Assembly (NCBI RefSeq): GCF_024168485.1 | Contig: NZ_JALJVY010000005.1 | Location: forward strand, 62,001 to 126,000 | Length of the DNA: 64,000 nt | Direction of reading: 5' to 3' | DNA from: Sphingobium sp. OAS761 | GTDB taxonomy: Bacteria; Pseudomonadota; Alphaproteobacteria; Sphingomonadales; Sphingomonadaceae | Part shown: one piece after another, positions 1-9,959 of the stretch | How the letters are laid out: every line of letters starts with the position of its first letter | Position numbering within the stretch: position 1 is the first letter of the stretch | Notes under the pieces: generated by a model | The model's database searches: none | The model's input: the letters and a program-made list of their open reading frames with translations, nothing else | What the model was told of the DNA's origin: nothing | Translations under genes and position numbers: made by a program

Positions 1-846
1 GATCAGCGTTTCCGCCTCGCCCATTGCGAGATCATCCTCGAAGTCGGCGCTGATGGCGACGAACACCGCGTCGGGCGCGGTGTGGATGGTGCGGACATGG
101 TTGACGGCAACGATGGCCCGGTGATCGTCCATGATCCGCCATACCGTGTCGACGATGACCGGCGCGGCGCTTTCGCCGATCAGCAGCCCCTTCGCCTCGC
201 GCGCGAGCAGGATCGCAACCGCCCCCAGCACGCAGCCGATGGCGATCGACGCCACGCCGTCGATGCGCGGGTCCGAATAATGATGGCTGGCCCAGACGCC
301 GATGCCGGCCATCGCCAGCCCCGCCAGCGCCGCGCTGTCCTCGAACAGGACGATGAAGCCCGCCGGATCCTTCGACCGCCGGATCGATCGCCACCATGTG
401 TCCGCGCCGCGCGTCCGGTCGAATTCGCGCACCGCGATCGCCCAGGACATGCCCTCCAGCAGGACGGCGATGCCCAGCACGACATAGTTGACCGTGGGAT
501 CGCGCAACGGTTCGGGCGCGACGACGTGCAGCCAGCCTTCATAGACGGACACGCCCGCGCCCACCGCGAAGATGAGGATGGCGACCACGAACGCCCAGAA
601 ATAGAGTTCGCGGCCGTAGCCGAAGGGATGGGCCGCGTCGGGCGCGCGGCGGGAGCGGTGCTGGCCGTAGAGCAGCAGCACCTGGTTGCCGCTGTCGACC
701 AGCGAATGGACGCCTTCGGTCAGCATCGACGACGACCCGGTGATGCCGGCGGCGACGAATTTGGCGACGGCGATGCCGACATTGGCGACCAGCGCGCCAT
801 AGAGGACGATATTGTCCTTCACATGCCCGATGCCGTCCCGTGCCAT
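1..846 (-). CDS. Cation diffusion facilitator transporter (3' end outside window)
   Basis: Translating the minus strand from the ATG at 846 gives 282 codons that stay open to the left edge, so the C terminus is missing. The protein begins MARDGIGHVKDNIVLYG and shows several hydrophobic segments. It has the CDF metal motif EGVHSLVDSGN (His47, Asp51) in the second membrane segment. At the fifth segment it has LFEDSAALAG (Glu169-Asp170) where classical zinc exporters carry HxxxD; from memory this resembles the ZnT9-like branch. CDF proteins exchange divalent metal ions for protons across the inner membrane. A cytoplasmic domain starts near residue 235. Divergent from the peptidase gene at 970. 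Family call is firm; the metal is not known. Confidence 0.85.
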   Translation of the reverse strand, partial: MARDGIGHVKDNIVLYGALVANVGIAVAKFVAAGITGSSSMLTEGVHSLVDSGNQVLLLYGQHRSRRAPDAAHPFGYGRELYFWAFVVAILIFAVGAGVSVYEGWLHVVAPEPLRDPTVNYVVLGIAVLLEGMSWAIAVREFDRTRGADTWWRSIRRSKDPAGFIVLFEDSAALAGLAMAGIGVWASHHYSDPRIDGVASIAIGCVLGAVAILLAREAKGLLIGESAAPVIVDTVWRIMDDHRAIVAVNHVRTIHTAPDAVFVAISADFEDDLAMGEAETLI

Positions 847-969
847 GTCGTCCCCTTCCCGTGTCGCATCGGCTGAAACGCGCCCGGGCGGCTTAAGGTT
901 CGCGCCACTATCTGCACGCCTGTACAATTTGCCTTGGCGCGGGCGCCGGGCATCGCCTAGCCTTGCGCC

Positions 970-3093
970 ATGACCCGCATGTCCATGATCCGCACCGCCT
1001 GCGCCGCCCTGATCGCGGCGGCCGCCCCCGCCCTGATCGCCGCAGCGCCGGCCACGGCCGACGATCCCTGGCTGTGGCTGGAGGATATAGAAGGACCGCG
1101 CGCCATCGCGCAGGTCGACGCGTGGAACGCGCGGACCGAACGGCAATTGCGCGCCGCCCCCGGCTTCGAGCAAGACCGGGCGCGGGCGCGCGCCATCCTG
1201 GACGACGAAAGCCAGATCGCCCTGCCCGACCGGGTGATGGGCGACCAGGTGACGAACCTGTGGCGCGACGCCGCCAATCCGCGCGGCCTGTGGCGGTCGA
1301 GCGACCTTGCATCCTACCTGGCGGGCAAGCCGCAATGGAAAACCGTCATCGACGTCGACGCGCTGGGCAAGGCGGAGGGGAAAAGCTGGGTCTGGCACGG
1401 CGCCGACTGCCTGGCCCCGGATTATCGGCGCTGCCTCGTCTCGCTGAGCGCGGGCGGCACCGATGCGGAGGTGGTGCGCGAATTCGACATGGCGACCGGC
1501 GCGTTCGTCGCCGACGGATTCGTCGTGCCCGAAGCCAAGAGCGATGTCGCCTGGATGGACCGCGACACATTGCTGGTCGCGACCGACTATGGCGCGGGGA
1601 CGCTCACCGATTCGGGCTATGCCCGGCAGGTGAAGGCATGGAAGCGCGGCACGCCGCTGTCCGCCGCGACGCTGGTCATGGAAGGCGAGACGGGCGACAT
1701 CGCGATGCGCGCCCGCGCCTTGCAGGACGGCGACACGCGCCGGGCCTTCGTCGAGCGGGGGCTGACCTTCTACAGCAACCGGCTGTCGCTGATCGGCGAG
1801 GACGGGCGGCTGGTCGCGACGCCGTTGCCCGAGACCGCGGAGTTGCAGGGGCTGATCGACGGGCAGATGGTCGCGCTGCTGAACGACCCGCTGGGCGACA
1901 TTCCCGCCGGGTCGCTGATCTGCTGGCCGATCGCCGACGTGGCGGCGGGCCGGGCCGGGGCGCCGCAGGTCATCCTGACCCCCACGAAAACCACGGTCGT
2001 CGAGGAAGTCCGCGCGAGCGACCATGTGCTGTGGGTCAAGCAGCTGGACGACGTGTCGGGCGTGCTGCTGGCGATGACGCGCGATCCCGCCACCGGGCGC
2101 TGGTCCGGGCGGCCGGTGCCGCTGGCCGACAAGGCGACCGTGCACCTTGTCGCGACCGCCGATGCGCAGGACATGCTGTTCGCTTCGGTCGAGGGGATGC
2201 TGACCCCGCCCAGCCTGATGGTCGCGGGCGCATCCGGGCCGGCGCGCACCATCCAGCAACTGCCCGCGCGCTTCGACGCCGGCGCGTTCACCGTGGAGCA
2301 GCGCTTCGCCACGTCGAAGGACGGCACCCGCATCCCCTATTTCCTGGCCCGCAGGAAGGGCGTGACCGGGCCGGTTCCCGCGCTGATCCACGCCTATGGC
2401 GGATTCCGGCTGGCGCAGACGCCCACCTACCTGACCACCGAGCCCTATCGCGCCGGGCCGCTGGGCCTGTTCTGGGTCGAGGACGGCAACGCCTATGTAC
2501 TGGCCAACATCCGGGGCGGCGGCGAATATGGCCCGGCCTGGCACCAGGCGGCGCTGCGCGAAAAGCGGCAGAATGCCTTTGACGACCTGGCCGCCGTGGC
2601 GGAGGATCTTGTAAGCACCGGCGTGTCGGCCAAGGGGCGCATCGCCATTTCAGGCCGGTCCAACGGCGGCGTGCTGGTCGGCGCGTCGATGACCCAGCGG
2701 CCCGACCTCTATGGCGCGGTGATCGCCGGATCGCCGCTGGAGGACATGAAACGCTATTCGCACCTGTCGGCGGGCGCATCCTGGGTCGCGGAATATGGCG
2801 ACCCCGACAATCCGTCCGACTGGGCGTTCATGAAACACTGGTCGCCCTACCAGAATGTGCGGCCCGGCGTCCGGTATCCGCCCGCCTTCTTCTACCTGTC
2901 GACCAAGGACGACCGCGTGCATCCCGGCCATGCCCGCAAGATGGCGGCGAAGCTGATGGCGACGGGCAGCACCGTCTATTATCACGAATATCGCGAAGGC
3001 GGCCATTCGGTCGGTGCCGACCATGCCGAAGACGCGGTGCGCGCGGCGTTGCTGCACGCCTTTCTGAAAAAGGAGCTGGGCGCGAAGAAATGA
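970..3093 (+). CDS. Exported prolyl oligopeptidase family serine peptidase (S9A-like)
   Basis: This 707-residue protein starts with a signal peptide (hydrophobic run about residues 10-30), so it should act in the periplasm or outside. A WLEDIEGPRA motif opens the mature part, followed by a beta-propeller-like region to about residue 430 and an alpha/beta hydrolase domain. The catalytic triad can be read as Ser564 in SGRSNGG, Asp648 in KDDRVHP and His679 in EGGHS. Length fits the S9A family, which cleaves short proline-containing peptides. The ATG at 970 was used; an in-frame ATG at 979 is equally possible, and neither has a strong ribosome site. Convergent with ppx. Confidence 0.9.
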   Translation: MTRMSMIRTACAALIAAAAPALIAAAPATADDPWLWLEDIEGPRAIAQVDAWNARTERQLRAAPGFEQDRARARAILDDESQIALPDRVMGDQVTNLWRDAANPRGLWRSSDLASYLAGKPQWKTVIDVDALGKAEGKSWVWHGADCLAPDYRRCLVSLSAGGTDAEVVREFDMATGAFVADGFVVPEAKSDVAWMDRDTLLVATDYGAGTLTDSGYARQVKAWKRGTPLSAATLVMEGETGDIAMRARALQDGDTRRAFVERGLTFYSNRLSLIGEDGRLVATPLPETAELQGLIDGQMVALLNDPLGDIPAGSLICWPIADVAAGRAGAPQVILTPTKTTVVEEVRASDHVLWVKQLDDVSGVLLAMTRDPATGRWSGRPVPLADKATVHLVATADAQDMLFASVEGMLTPPSLMVAGASGPARTIQQLPARFDAGAFTVEQRFATSKDGTRIPYFLARRKGVTGPVPALIHAYGGFRLAQTPTYLTTEPYRAGPLGLFWVEDGNAYVLANIRGGGEYGPAWHQAALREKRQNAFDDLAAVAEDLVSTGVSAKGRIAISGRSNGGVLVGASMTQRPDLYGAVIAGSPLEDMKRYSHLSAGASWVAEYGDPDNPSDWAFMKHWSPYQNVRPGVRYPPAFFYLSTKDDRVHPGHARKMAAKLMATGSTVYYHEYREGGHSVGADHAEDAVRAALLHAFLKKELGAKK

Positions 3094-3127
3094 CGGCCGG
3101 CGCACGCGCCCCGGCCCGCCGCGCGCG

Positions 3128-4648
3128 TCAGGCGCCCACCACCATGCGGTGATCGATCTTCATCGCCTGGGCCAGGTGGCGCAGGCGGCGTTCGACCGGT
3201 TCGCCCAGCAGCGCATCGTCGCCGCCGCCGGTTGTCAGGACGAGGCGCCCGTCCTCATGGTCCAGCCGCGATTCATCCAGCGGCCCTTCCATCCCGCCCG
3301 ACAGGCGTTGCGCGAGGCGGATGGCGAGCCCCCACAGCGCCGCGCGGTGCAGCGCCTCCGGCGCGGCCAGTCCTTCGATCCCCGCCGGCGTTCCGGTGCC
3401 GCCGCCGAAATGGCTGTAGAGCGCCTGCGCCAGCATCGCCCGTTCAGCGGCGCTGATGCCGACCCAGTTGCTGTGCAGCGCGATTTCCACGCCACGTTCG
3501 GCGCGAAAATCGGGATTGGCGCGCCAGCCCACGTCCGCGAGCAGACAGGCGGCGCGGCGGATGCGGCGCCAGGCGCTGCCGTCTTCCAGGAACAGCGGCG
3601 CGATCCAGCGTTCGATGCGGTCGCCATGACCGGCAAAGCGCGCCTGCGCCTCCCCTTCCGCCTCCGCCGCCACCAGCAGCGGGTCCTGCGCCCGGACAGC
3701 GTCCGGCAGCGCTTCGTAGAGCAGGCCTTCGCGCAGGCCATAGGCCGATGCCACCAGGCGGCTGGTGCCAAGCTGGCGCACGATCACCGACAAGAGGGCC
3801 GCCGCGTCCGGCAAGGTGGGCACGCGCGATCCGGTGATGGCGGGAATCTGCTTCAGCCGCGACCGGCCGACATGCGACACGATGCGTGTGAGTTGCTCAG
3901 CACGCTCCGCCGGCATCTCATATTGATGCACCACCGGCAGCGGGAAATGGGTCAACTGCATGTCGAAGCGGGCCAGCGTGCGCCACGACCCGCCGACCAT
4001 GTAGAGCGGCAATCCCCGTTCGGGCCGCCAGCCCGCCTTGTCCAGCATCTTGCGGACCTGCCGTTCCAGATGACCCGGCCCCTTGGCACGTATGTCGGGC
4101 AGGCGCAGCACCCCCAGCGGCAGCGACGCCGTCTGTTCCACTTTCCCGGCGCGCACCCGCGCCAGTTCCAGGCTGCCGCCGCCAAGATCGCCGACGATCC
4201 CGTCCGCGCCGGGTATGCCCGACAGGACGCCGTGGCCGGCCCCGATCGCTTCCTGCGCGCCGGTCAGCAGGCGCACCGTCAGGCCCAGCGCCTGCACGCG
4301 GGCGATGAAGTCGGGGCCGTTGCCGGCATCGCGCACCGCCGCGGTGGCGACGCAACTGACGTCCGTCACCTTCATGTCGCGGCACAGATGGGCAAAGCGC
4401 GCCAGCGCCCGCAGCCCGCGTTCCATCGCCGCTTCCTCGATCTGCCCGGTCTTGGCCAGCGACGCGCCAAGGCCCGCCATCACCTTTTCGTTGAACAGGA
4501 TGAAGGGCAGGCGGACCGGCCCGTCATAGACGACCAGACGAACGCTGTTGGAACCGATGTCGATGATCGCGCTGCGCTTCGTCGCCGGGTCCGGCGCCCC
4601 GGCGAGCGTTTCGGCGACCGCGCGCACCCTGCTGAGCATGGAATTCAC
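3128..4648 (-). CDS. ppx: Exopolyphosphatase, Ppx/GppA family
   Basis: 506 residues. The start of the core reads SAIIDIGSNSVRLVVYDG, the phosphate-binding ASKHA fold signature, and a second glycine-rich motif IVGDLGGGSLEL follows near residue 150. A C-terminal HD-like all-alpha region completes the usual Ppx layout. The family removes terminal phosphates from polyphosphate or hydrolyses pppGpp; motifs alone do not separate these. It is the last gene of a minus-strand operon, 10 bases after ppk, so the polyphosphate-making and polyphosphate-degrading enzymes are co-transcribed. The first ATG was kept; another ATG lies three codons in. Confidence 0.92.
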   Translation of the reverse strand: MNSMLSRVRAVAETLAGAPDPATKRSAIIDIGSNSVRLVVYDGPVRLPFILFNEKVMAGLGASLAKTGQIEEAAMERGLRALARFAHLCRDMKVTDVSCVATAAVRDAGNGPDFIARVQALGLTVRLLTGAQEAIGAGHGVLSGIPGADGIVGDLGGGSLELARVRAGKVEQTASLPLGVLRLPDIRAKGPGHLERQVRKMLDKAGWRPERGLPLYMVGGSWRTLARFDMQLTHFPLPVVHQYEMPAERAEQLTRIVSHVGRSRLKQIPAITGSRVPTLPDAAALLSVIVRQLGTSRLVASAYGLREGLLYEALPDAVRAQDPLLVAAEAEGEAQARFAGHGDRIERWIAPLFLEDGSAWRRIRRAACLLADVGWRANPDFRAERGVEIALHSNWVGISAAERAMLAQALYSHFGGGTGTPAGIEGLAAPEALHRAALWGLAIRLAQRLSGGMEGPLDESRLDHEDGRLVLTTGGGDDALLGEPVERRLRHLAQAMKIDHRMVVGA

Positions 4649-4658
4649 CGCGCGCGCC

Positions 4659-6797
4659 TCAACCGCGCGCGCGCAGGCGCAGCGTGGGCACCGCGTCGCT
4701 GTCCAGCGCGGCCCCGCGCCCCGACAGGGACGGGTTGGTCATGAAGTAGCGGTGCAGGTTGAACGGTTTTTCGCCCGCCTCCACGCGCGCATAATGGCCA
4801 TCGCTGTCCAGCGTCCAGCTCTGTTCGGTGTCGATCAGATTGGCCACCAGAACCTGGTCGACGATCTGGTCGTGCACCGTGGGATTTTCCACCGGGGCCA
4901 GAAATTCGACCCGGCGGTCGAAGTTGCGCGGCATCCAGTCGGCCGAACTGATATAGACGAGTGCGCCGTTGTTGGGCAGCGTCTTGCCATTGCCGAAGAC
5001 GGCGATGCGGCTATGTTCCAGGAACCGACCGACGACGGATTTCACCCGGATATTGTCCGACATGCCCGGCACGCCGGGACGCAGACAACAGATGCCGCGC
5101 ACGATGAGGTCGATCTGGACACCGGCGTTGCTGGCCGCATAGAGCTTCTCGATAATGGCGGGGTCGACCAGACTATTCATCTTGGCCCAGATGGTTCCCG
5201 GCCGCCCTTCGCGCACATGGTCGATTTCCGCGTCGATGCGGCTGCACAGTTCGCTGCGCAGGTCGCGCGGGCTTATCACCAGCTTTTCCAGCCGCTGGGG
5301 TTCGACATAGCCGGTGATATAGTTGAACAGCGCGGCGGCGTCCCGGCCATAGGCGGGTTCGGCCGTGAAGAAGCTGAGGTCGGTATAGATGCGCGCGGTG
5401 ACCGGGTGGTAGTTGCCGGTGCCGAAATGGCAGTAGGTGCGGAACTGGTCGCCTTCGCGCCGGACCACCATCGACACCTTGGCATGGGTTTTCCAGTCGA
5501 TGAAGCCGTAGACCACCTGAACGCCCGCGCGTTCCAGCGCATCGGCCCACATGAGATTCTGTTCCTCGTCGAACCGGGCCTTGAGTTCCACCACGGCGGT
5601 CACCGATTTTCCGGCCTCCGCCGCGTCGATCAGCGCGCGGATGACGGCGGACTGCTTGCCCGCACGGTACAGCGTCTGCTTGATCGCGACCACATCGGGG
5701 TCGGACGCCGCCTGCCGCAGGAAGGAAATGACGACATCGAACGCCTCATAGGGGTGATGGACGATGATGTCCTTGGCCCGGATGGCGGCAAAGCAGTCGC
5801 CGCCATATTCGCGGATGCGTTCGGGAAAGCGCGGTGCATAGGGTTCGAACTTGAGGTCGGGCCGGTCTTCGTCGACGATGCCCGACAGGTTGCCGATGCC
5901 CACGAAACCTTCCACCTCGACCACGATCGCGTCATGCCCCTGGAGCATGTCCTGCAACATTTCCTCGACCGGTTCGGGTATCCGCTCCTCAATCTCCATG
6001 CGGATGACGCGGCCGCGCCGCCGCCGCTTGATGGCGCTGCGGAAATAGCGGACGAGATCTTCCGCCTCTTCCTCTATTTCGATGTCGCTGTCGCGGATGA
6101 TGCGGAACACACCGCTGTTGCGGACCCGGTAGCCGGGAAAGAGATCGGCGGAAAAGCGGCGGATCACCGCTTCCAGCGCCATGTAGCGCGCGGGTTCGCC
6201 GGGGATGCGGGCGAAGCGGGCGAGCGAGGGGGGGATCATCACCAGTTCGCGGATCGGTTCCTTGTCCGACAGGCGGACGAGATCGAAGACGATCGACAGA
6301 CCTTCGTTTGGAATGAAGGGGAAGGGATGCGCCGGATCGAGCGCCTGCGGCGTCAGGATCGGGAAAATCTGCGTCAGGAAATGCTCGCGCAGCCATGCGT
6401 CGCTGTCGGCGTCGAGATCCGTCGAGGGGCCGATAACCTCTATGCCCACCTGCACCAGTTCGCCGTGGAGCGCGCCCCACACCTTCTGCTGCGCCTGCAT
6501 CAGCGCGGCCGTGGCGTCGGTGATGGCGCCCAGCTGCTGCACCGGGGTCAGGCCGTCCGCCGAGCGCAGGTCGACATTTTGAAGCTGCTGTCCCTTCAGG
6601 CCCGCGACACGCACGGAGAAGAATTCATCGAGGTTGGCGCCCGAGATGGAGAGGAAGCGCAGACGTTCCAGCAGCGGATGGGCGCGGTTCATCGCTTCTT
6701 CCAGCACGCGCTGGTTGAAGGCGAGCCAGGACAGTTCGCGGTTGAAATAGCGTTCGCCCGGCAGGGTCAGGCTGGTCAGGGGATCGGCTTCGGCCAC
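4659..6797 (-). CDS. ppk: Polyphosphate kinase 1
   Basis: 712 residues, normal length for PPK1. It opens with the N domain motif YFNRELSWLAFNQRVLEEA and SGANLDEFFSVRVAGL. The phospho-accepting His457 is seen in TYCHFGTGNYHP, the position of the autophosphorylated histidine in the family, and the C-terminal phospholipase-D-like part has SSADWMPRNFDRRVE. The enzyme polymerises the gamma phosphate of ATP into polyphosphate, usually at the inner membrane. It starts 3 bases after hdaA ends and stops 10 bases before ppx, so it sits in the middle of a four-gene operon. Confidence 0.96.
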   Translation of the reverse strand: MAEADPLTSLTLPGERYFNRELSWLAFNQRVLEEAMNRAHPLLERLRFLSISGANLDEFFSVRVAGLKGQQLQNVDLRSADGLTPVQQLGAITDATAALMQAQQKVWGALHGELVQVGIEVIGPSTDLDADSDAWLREHFLTQIFPILTPQALDPAHPFPFIPNEGLSIVFDLVRLSDKEPIRELVMIPPSLARFARIPGEPARYMALEAVIRRFSADLFPGYRVRNSGVFRIIRDSDIEIEEEAEDLVRYFRSAIKRRRRGRVIRMEIEERIPEPVEEMLQDMLQGHDAIVVEVEGFVGIGNLSGIVDEDRPDLKFEPYAPRFPERIREYGGDCFAAIRAKDIIVHHPYEAFDVVISFLRQAASDPDVVAIKQTLYRAGKQSAVIRALIDAAEAGKSVTAVVELKARFDEEQNLMWADALERAGVQVVYGFIDWKTHAKVSMVVRREGDQFRTYCHFGTGNYHPVTARIYTDLSFFTAEPAYGRDAAALFNYITGYVEPQRLEKLVISPRDLRSELCSRIDAEIDHVREGRPGTIWAKMNSLVDPAIIEKLYAASNAGVQIDLIVRGICCLRPGVPGMSDNIRVKSVVGRFLEHSRIAVFGNGKTLPNNGALVYISSADWMPRNFDRRVEFLAPVENPTVHDQIVDQVLVANLIDTEQSWTLDSDGHYARVEAGEKPFNLHRYFMTNPSLSGRGAALDSDAVPTLRLRARG

Positions 6798-6800
6798 GGA

Positions 6801-7439
6801 TCACTCGCGCTGGTCGGTGGAAGGATCGGGCGGGACTATAGGCATATATCCCGCCGATTGCAGAATATCTTTGGCCATTGAGGCCGAAATCTTGCGTCCC
6901 TGTGACAGGGCCGCCCGGTCGAGCAGCCGCGTTACCGATTCGATGGCGCCATAGCTGCGCTCGATCCGGCGCAGCAGCCAGTCGGGCAGGCCGGCGGCAT
7001 AGGCCGCCCCCGCAATGTCGAGCGCACGGCAGATCAGCGCCCGGGCCAGCGCCTCGTCCGGTTCGGCGATCGCCACATGCGGGACGGCGGCCAGCCGCGA
7101 GCGCAGGTCGGGCAGCGCGACAGTCCAGTGCGCGGGCGGCGCCTGCCCCACCATCAGCAGCGGATGGCGCCGGGTTTGCGCATCGTTCCAGGCGTTGAAC
7201 AGGGCACGTTCGTCCTGCCCCTGCGCGTCGTCGATGACCGCGCCGCCGCTCATCGCCGCGAACTGGCGCGCCAGGGTCGAGCGCCCCGAGCGCGGCGGGC
7301 CGGTGAGCACGCTGACCGACAGCGGCCAGTCGCGCCATCGTTCCAGATGGGCGACCGCCAGACGGTTGGCCTCGCTCACCAGGAATGCCCCGTCCCCGGC
7401 CTGTCCCGGCCAGTCGAAGGGAAGGCTGATCTGGCTCAT
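6801..7439 (-). CDS. hdaA: HdaA, DnaA-related regulatory inactivator of replication initiation
   Basis: 212 residues, a single AAA+ domain related to DnaA without the DNA-binding domain. Residues 3-9 (QISLPFD) form a sliding-clamp binding motif as in Hda proteins. Walker A is GPPRSGRST with Arg in place of Lys, which is also the case in E. coli Hda as I recall it. Walker B is AVIDDAQ, and a box VII-like arginine lies in [12 protein letters not shown]. The family binds DNA-loaded clamp and triggers hydrolysis of DnaA-ATP. Its start codon overlaps the stop of the upstream gene (ATGA), and it is followed after 3 bases by ppk. Replication-control and polyphosphate genes are therefore translationally close. 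Confidence 0.92.
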   Translation of the reverse strand: MSQISLPFDWPGQAGDGAFLVSEANRLAVAHLERWRDWPLSVSVLTGPPRSGRSTLARQFAAMSGGAVIDDAQGQDERALFNAWNDAQTRRHPLLMVGQAPPAHWTVALPDLRSRLAAVPHVAIAEPDEALARALICRALDIAGAAYAAGLPDWLLRRIERSYGAIESVTRLLDRAALSQGRKISASMAKDILQSAGYMPIVPPDPSTDQRE

Positions 7440-8752
7440 TGTTCGGCGGGCTGGGGTCCCGCCGGCGCGGCGGCCGGTGCCTGCCGCCGCGTTATGCGCA
7501 GCGTCGTGCCCGACACCGCGACGGTGAAGCCGCGCGCCTGAAGCCCGGCGCGCAGCATGTCGACCGTGCCGTCGAAGCTAACCTGCATGACCGACGTGCC
7601 GCCCAGCGCCAGGCTGCGCGTCGCTGCCGTCCGCACGCCCGGAATGGCGCGCACCGCCGATTCGCCCTGCGTCACGGACCCGACATCGGGGGTGTCGAAC
7701 TGGATCGAGAAGCTGGTGCCGCCGCTGCTGACGGTCGGCAGTTCGGTCGTTTCGACCGGCAGCGCCTCTGCCGCGTTCTCGATTTCCAGCGCGGCGGTGT
7801 CGACCGGCTCCTCGATGATCAGCGACGGGTCGGGCCGCAGGCGGCCGTCGTTGAGCGCGCGGATATACAGTTCGTCGATCCGGCGCACGCCGTCGTCCAG
7901 CATCTTGGCGATGCCGCTGTCGTTGGAGGCGCGCAGGGTGAAATCGCCGATCAGGCTGTCGTCGGGGCCGTAGCGGGCGGTGAAGGTGGCGGTCACGGGG
8001 CCGCCGGGCCAGGCGCGATCGAGCCGCACGATGGGAATGACCACGTCGGCGGCGCCATATTGGTCGAGCAGGACGCGCCACCACAGGCGCCCGCGCCGCC
8101 CGGTCTGGCCGGCGTTCAGCAGGATCGGGTCGGCGATCGATCCGGCGACCCGGACATAGTCGATGGCACTGTCACCGGTGCGATAGCGCGCCCAGGCCTT
8201 CTGCCATTCATTGGTGCGTTCGTAGGACACGGCCGATCCGCCGTCCCACATCACCGGGATCACCAGCAATGGCGGCGAGCGCATGACATGGCCGCTGACG
8301 CCCAGCAACTGGCCCGTGCGCGCGCGGTCGAAGGAGATGCCCAGCGTGGCGATATAGCGCGTCGGCCCGGCCTGTTCATATTCGATCTCGATCCCCGAAA
8401 TCATGGCTTCGAGCTGCGAATCGGACAAGGCCGGGGCGCCCGCGCCGCCATGGGTGCGGCCCCACAGCATCCGCCATGCCTGCCGCTGGGCAAGGCGCCA
8501 GCCGGCGTAGCGGGCGCTGTCGGCATCCTTGGCCGACACGTCCACCTTCACGCCGGTCACCTCGAAATCGCCGCCGCTGGCGATCGGCGGGACGCCGCGT
8601 TCGCCGTTCATCTGCGCAAGCAGACCCGCCGCCGCTATGCCGAGCGCGACCGCGAGCAGGATCTGGAGCGGGCGGGACAGCCCGTGCGCGAGGGCGCGCC
8701 GCAGCGGCAGGCGCACGACGGGCAGGCGGGAAAGGGACGGGGCAAGGCTCAC
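7436..8752 (-). CDS. Membrane-anchored protein with HMA-like C-terminal domain, unknown function
   Basis: 438 residues from a GTG at 8752, chosen because AAAAGGA lies 5 bases upstream and no ATG precedes the hydrophobic anchor. Residues about 22-43 form one membrane segment, then comes a periplasmic region beginning [20 protein letters not shown], reminiscent of DUF2066-type proteins. The last about 80 residues ([18 protein letters not shown] onward) look like a ferredoxin-like heavy-metal-associated fold, but there is no CxxC, so metal binding is doubtful. It is the first gene of the hdaA-ppk-ppx operon and divergent from purM (90 bases apart). I do not know its function. Confidence 0.75.
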   Translation of the reverse strand: MSLAPSLSRLPVVRLPLRRALAHGLSRPLQILLAVALGIAAAGLLAQMNGERGVPPIASGGDFEVTGVKVDVSAKDADSARYAGWRLAQRQAWRMLWGRTHGGAGAPALSDSQLEAMISGIEIEYEQAGPTRYIATLGISFDRARTGQLLGVSGHVMRSPPLLVIPVMWDGGSAVSYERTNEWQKAWARYRTGDSAIDYVRVAGSIADPILLNAGQTGRRGRLWWRVLLDQYGAADVVIPIVRLDRAWPGGPVTATFTARYGPDDSLIGDFTLRASNDSGIAKMLDDGVRRIDELYIRALNDGRLRPDPSLIIEEPVDTAALEIENAAEALPVETTELPTVSSGGTSFSIQFDTPDVGSVTQGESAVRAIPGVRTAATRSLALGGTSVMQVSFDGTVDMLRAGLQARGFTVAVSGTTLRITRRQAPAAAPAGPQPAEQ

Positions 8753-8842
8753 GCGCGTCCTTTTGGCGGGATTTGCCTGTCCTGCCAAGCGCCAACCCAC
8801 GCCGCCTTTCGTTTTCGGGCCAGTTGCTCTAGGGCGCTGCCC

Positions 8843-9937
8843 ATGAACGAGAACGAATCCTACAGCTACGCCAAGGCCGGCGTCGACATCGCCGCCGGCA
8901 ACGCCCTGGTCCGCGCCATCGCGCCGCTGGCGAAGGCCACCCGCCGCCCCGGCGCCGACGCCGACCTGGGCGGGTTCGGCGGTTTTTTCGACCTGAAGGC
9001 GGCCGGCTATGACGACCCGCTGCTGGTCGCGGCCAATGACGGGGTGGGCACCAAGCTGAAGCTGGCGATCGATCATGGCCGCCATGACGGCGTGGGTATC
9101 GACCTGGTCGCCATGTGCGCGAACGACCTGATCGTGCAGGGCGCCGAACCGCTGTTCTTCCTGGACTATTACGCGACCGGCAAGCTGGAGTCGGGCGTAG
9201 CCGAGCGCGTGATCGCGGGCATCGCCGAAGGATGCCGCATCGCCGGCTGCGCCTTGATCGGCGGCGAGACCGCCGAGATGCCGGGCATGTATGCCGATGG
9301 CGACTATGACCTCGCCGGTTTCTGCGTCGGCGCGGTGGAACGCCACAAGGCGCTGACCGGTACACGCGTCGCGCCGGGAGACGTGCTGCTGGGCCTCGCC
9401 TCTTCGGGCGTGCATTCCAACGGCTATTCGCTGGTCCGCCGCCTGGCCGCGGACAAGGGGTGGAAACTCGACCGGCCCGCCCTGTTCGACAATGAGGTGC
9501 TGCTGATCGACGCGCTGATGGCGCCGACCCGCATCTATGTGAAGAGCCTGCTGCCGCTGGTGCGCGCGGGCATGATCCACGCGCTGGCGCACATCACCGG
9601 CGGCGGGCTGCTGGAAAATATCCCGCGCGTGCTGCCCGACGGCGCCCATGCCGTGGTGGAAGCCGACGCGTGGGATCAGCCGCGCCTGATGGCGTTCCTC
9701 CAGGCGCAGGGGAATATCGAGCCGGAGGAAATGGCCCGCACCTTCAACTGCGGCATCGGCATGGTGCTGGCCGTGGACGAGGCGCATGCCGCCGCCGTCG
9801 CCAAATCGCTGGAGGATTCGGGCGAAACCGTGTTCCGCATCGGCGCCGTGGTCGCCGGCGACAAGGGCTGCACCGTTCGGGGCGGGGCGGAGACATGGGG
9901 AGCGCGGGCCGCATGGTCGGCGACGCATCGGGGATGA
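8843..9937 (+). CDS. purM: Phosphoribosylformylglycinamidine cyclo-ligase
   Basis: 364 residues. AIR synthetase makes the imidazole ring in purine synthesis, using ATP and FGAM. Visible signatures are [15 protein letters not shown] at the N terminus, [30 protein letters not shown], and [11 protein letters not shown] followed by [12 protein letters not shown]. The ATG at 8843 gives the usual N terminus. It is followed after 22 bases by purN, the enzyme two steps earlier in the same pathway, so the two form a purine operon. The divergent neighbour is the HMA-like gene. Confidence 0.97.
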   Translation: MNENESYSYAKAGVDIAAGNALVRAIAPLAKATRRPGADADLGGFGGFFDLKAAGYDDPLLVAANDGVGTKLKLAIDHGRHDGVGIDLVAMCANDLIVQGAEPLFFLDYYATGKLESGVAERVIAGIAEGCRIAGCALIGGETAEMPGMYADGDYDLAGFCVGAVERHKALTGTRVAPGDVLLGLASSGVHSNGYSLVRRLAADKGWKLDRPALFDNEVLLIDALMAPTRIYVKSLLPLVRAGMIHALAHITGGGLLENIPRVLPDGAHAVVEADAWDQPRLMAFLQAQGNIEPEEMARTFNCGIGMVLAVDEAHAAAVAKSLEDSGETVFRIGAVVAGDKGCTVRGGAETWGARAAWSATHRG

Positions 9938-9959
9938 CATCCTGCCGGGAGGTTGGACA

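Noticed and set aside
4548..6881. Very long open frame (777 codons) antisense to ppk
   Set aside because: It mirrors the strongly G/C-biased codons of ppk, has no ribosome site and reads as low-complexity Arg/His/Asp-rich sequence.
6801..7439. Arg instead of Lys in the HdaA Walker A motif as a defect
   Set aside because: Hda proteins, including that of E. coli as I recall, also have Arg here, so it is a family trait rather than damage.
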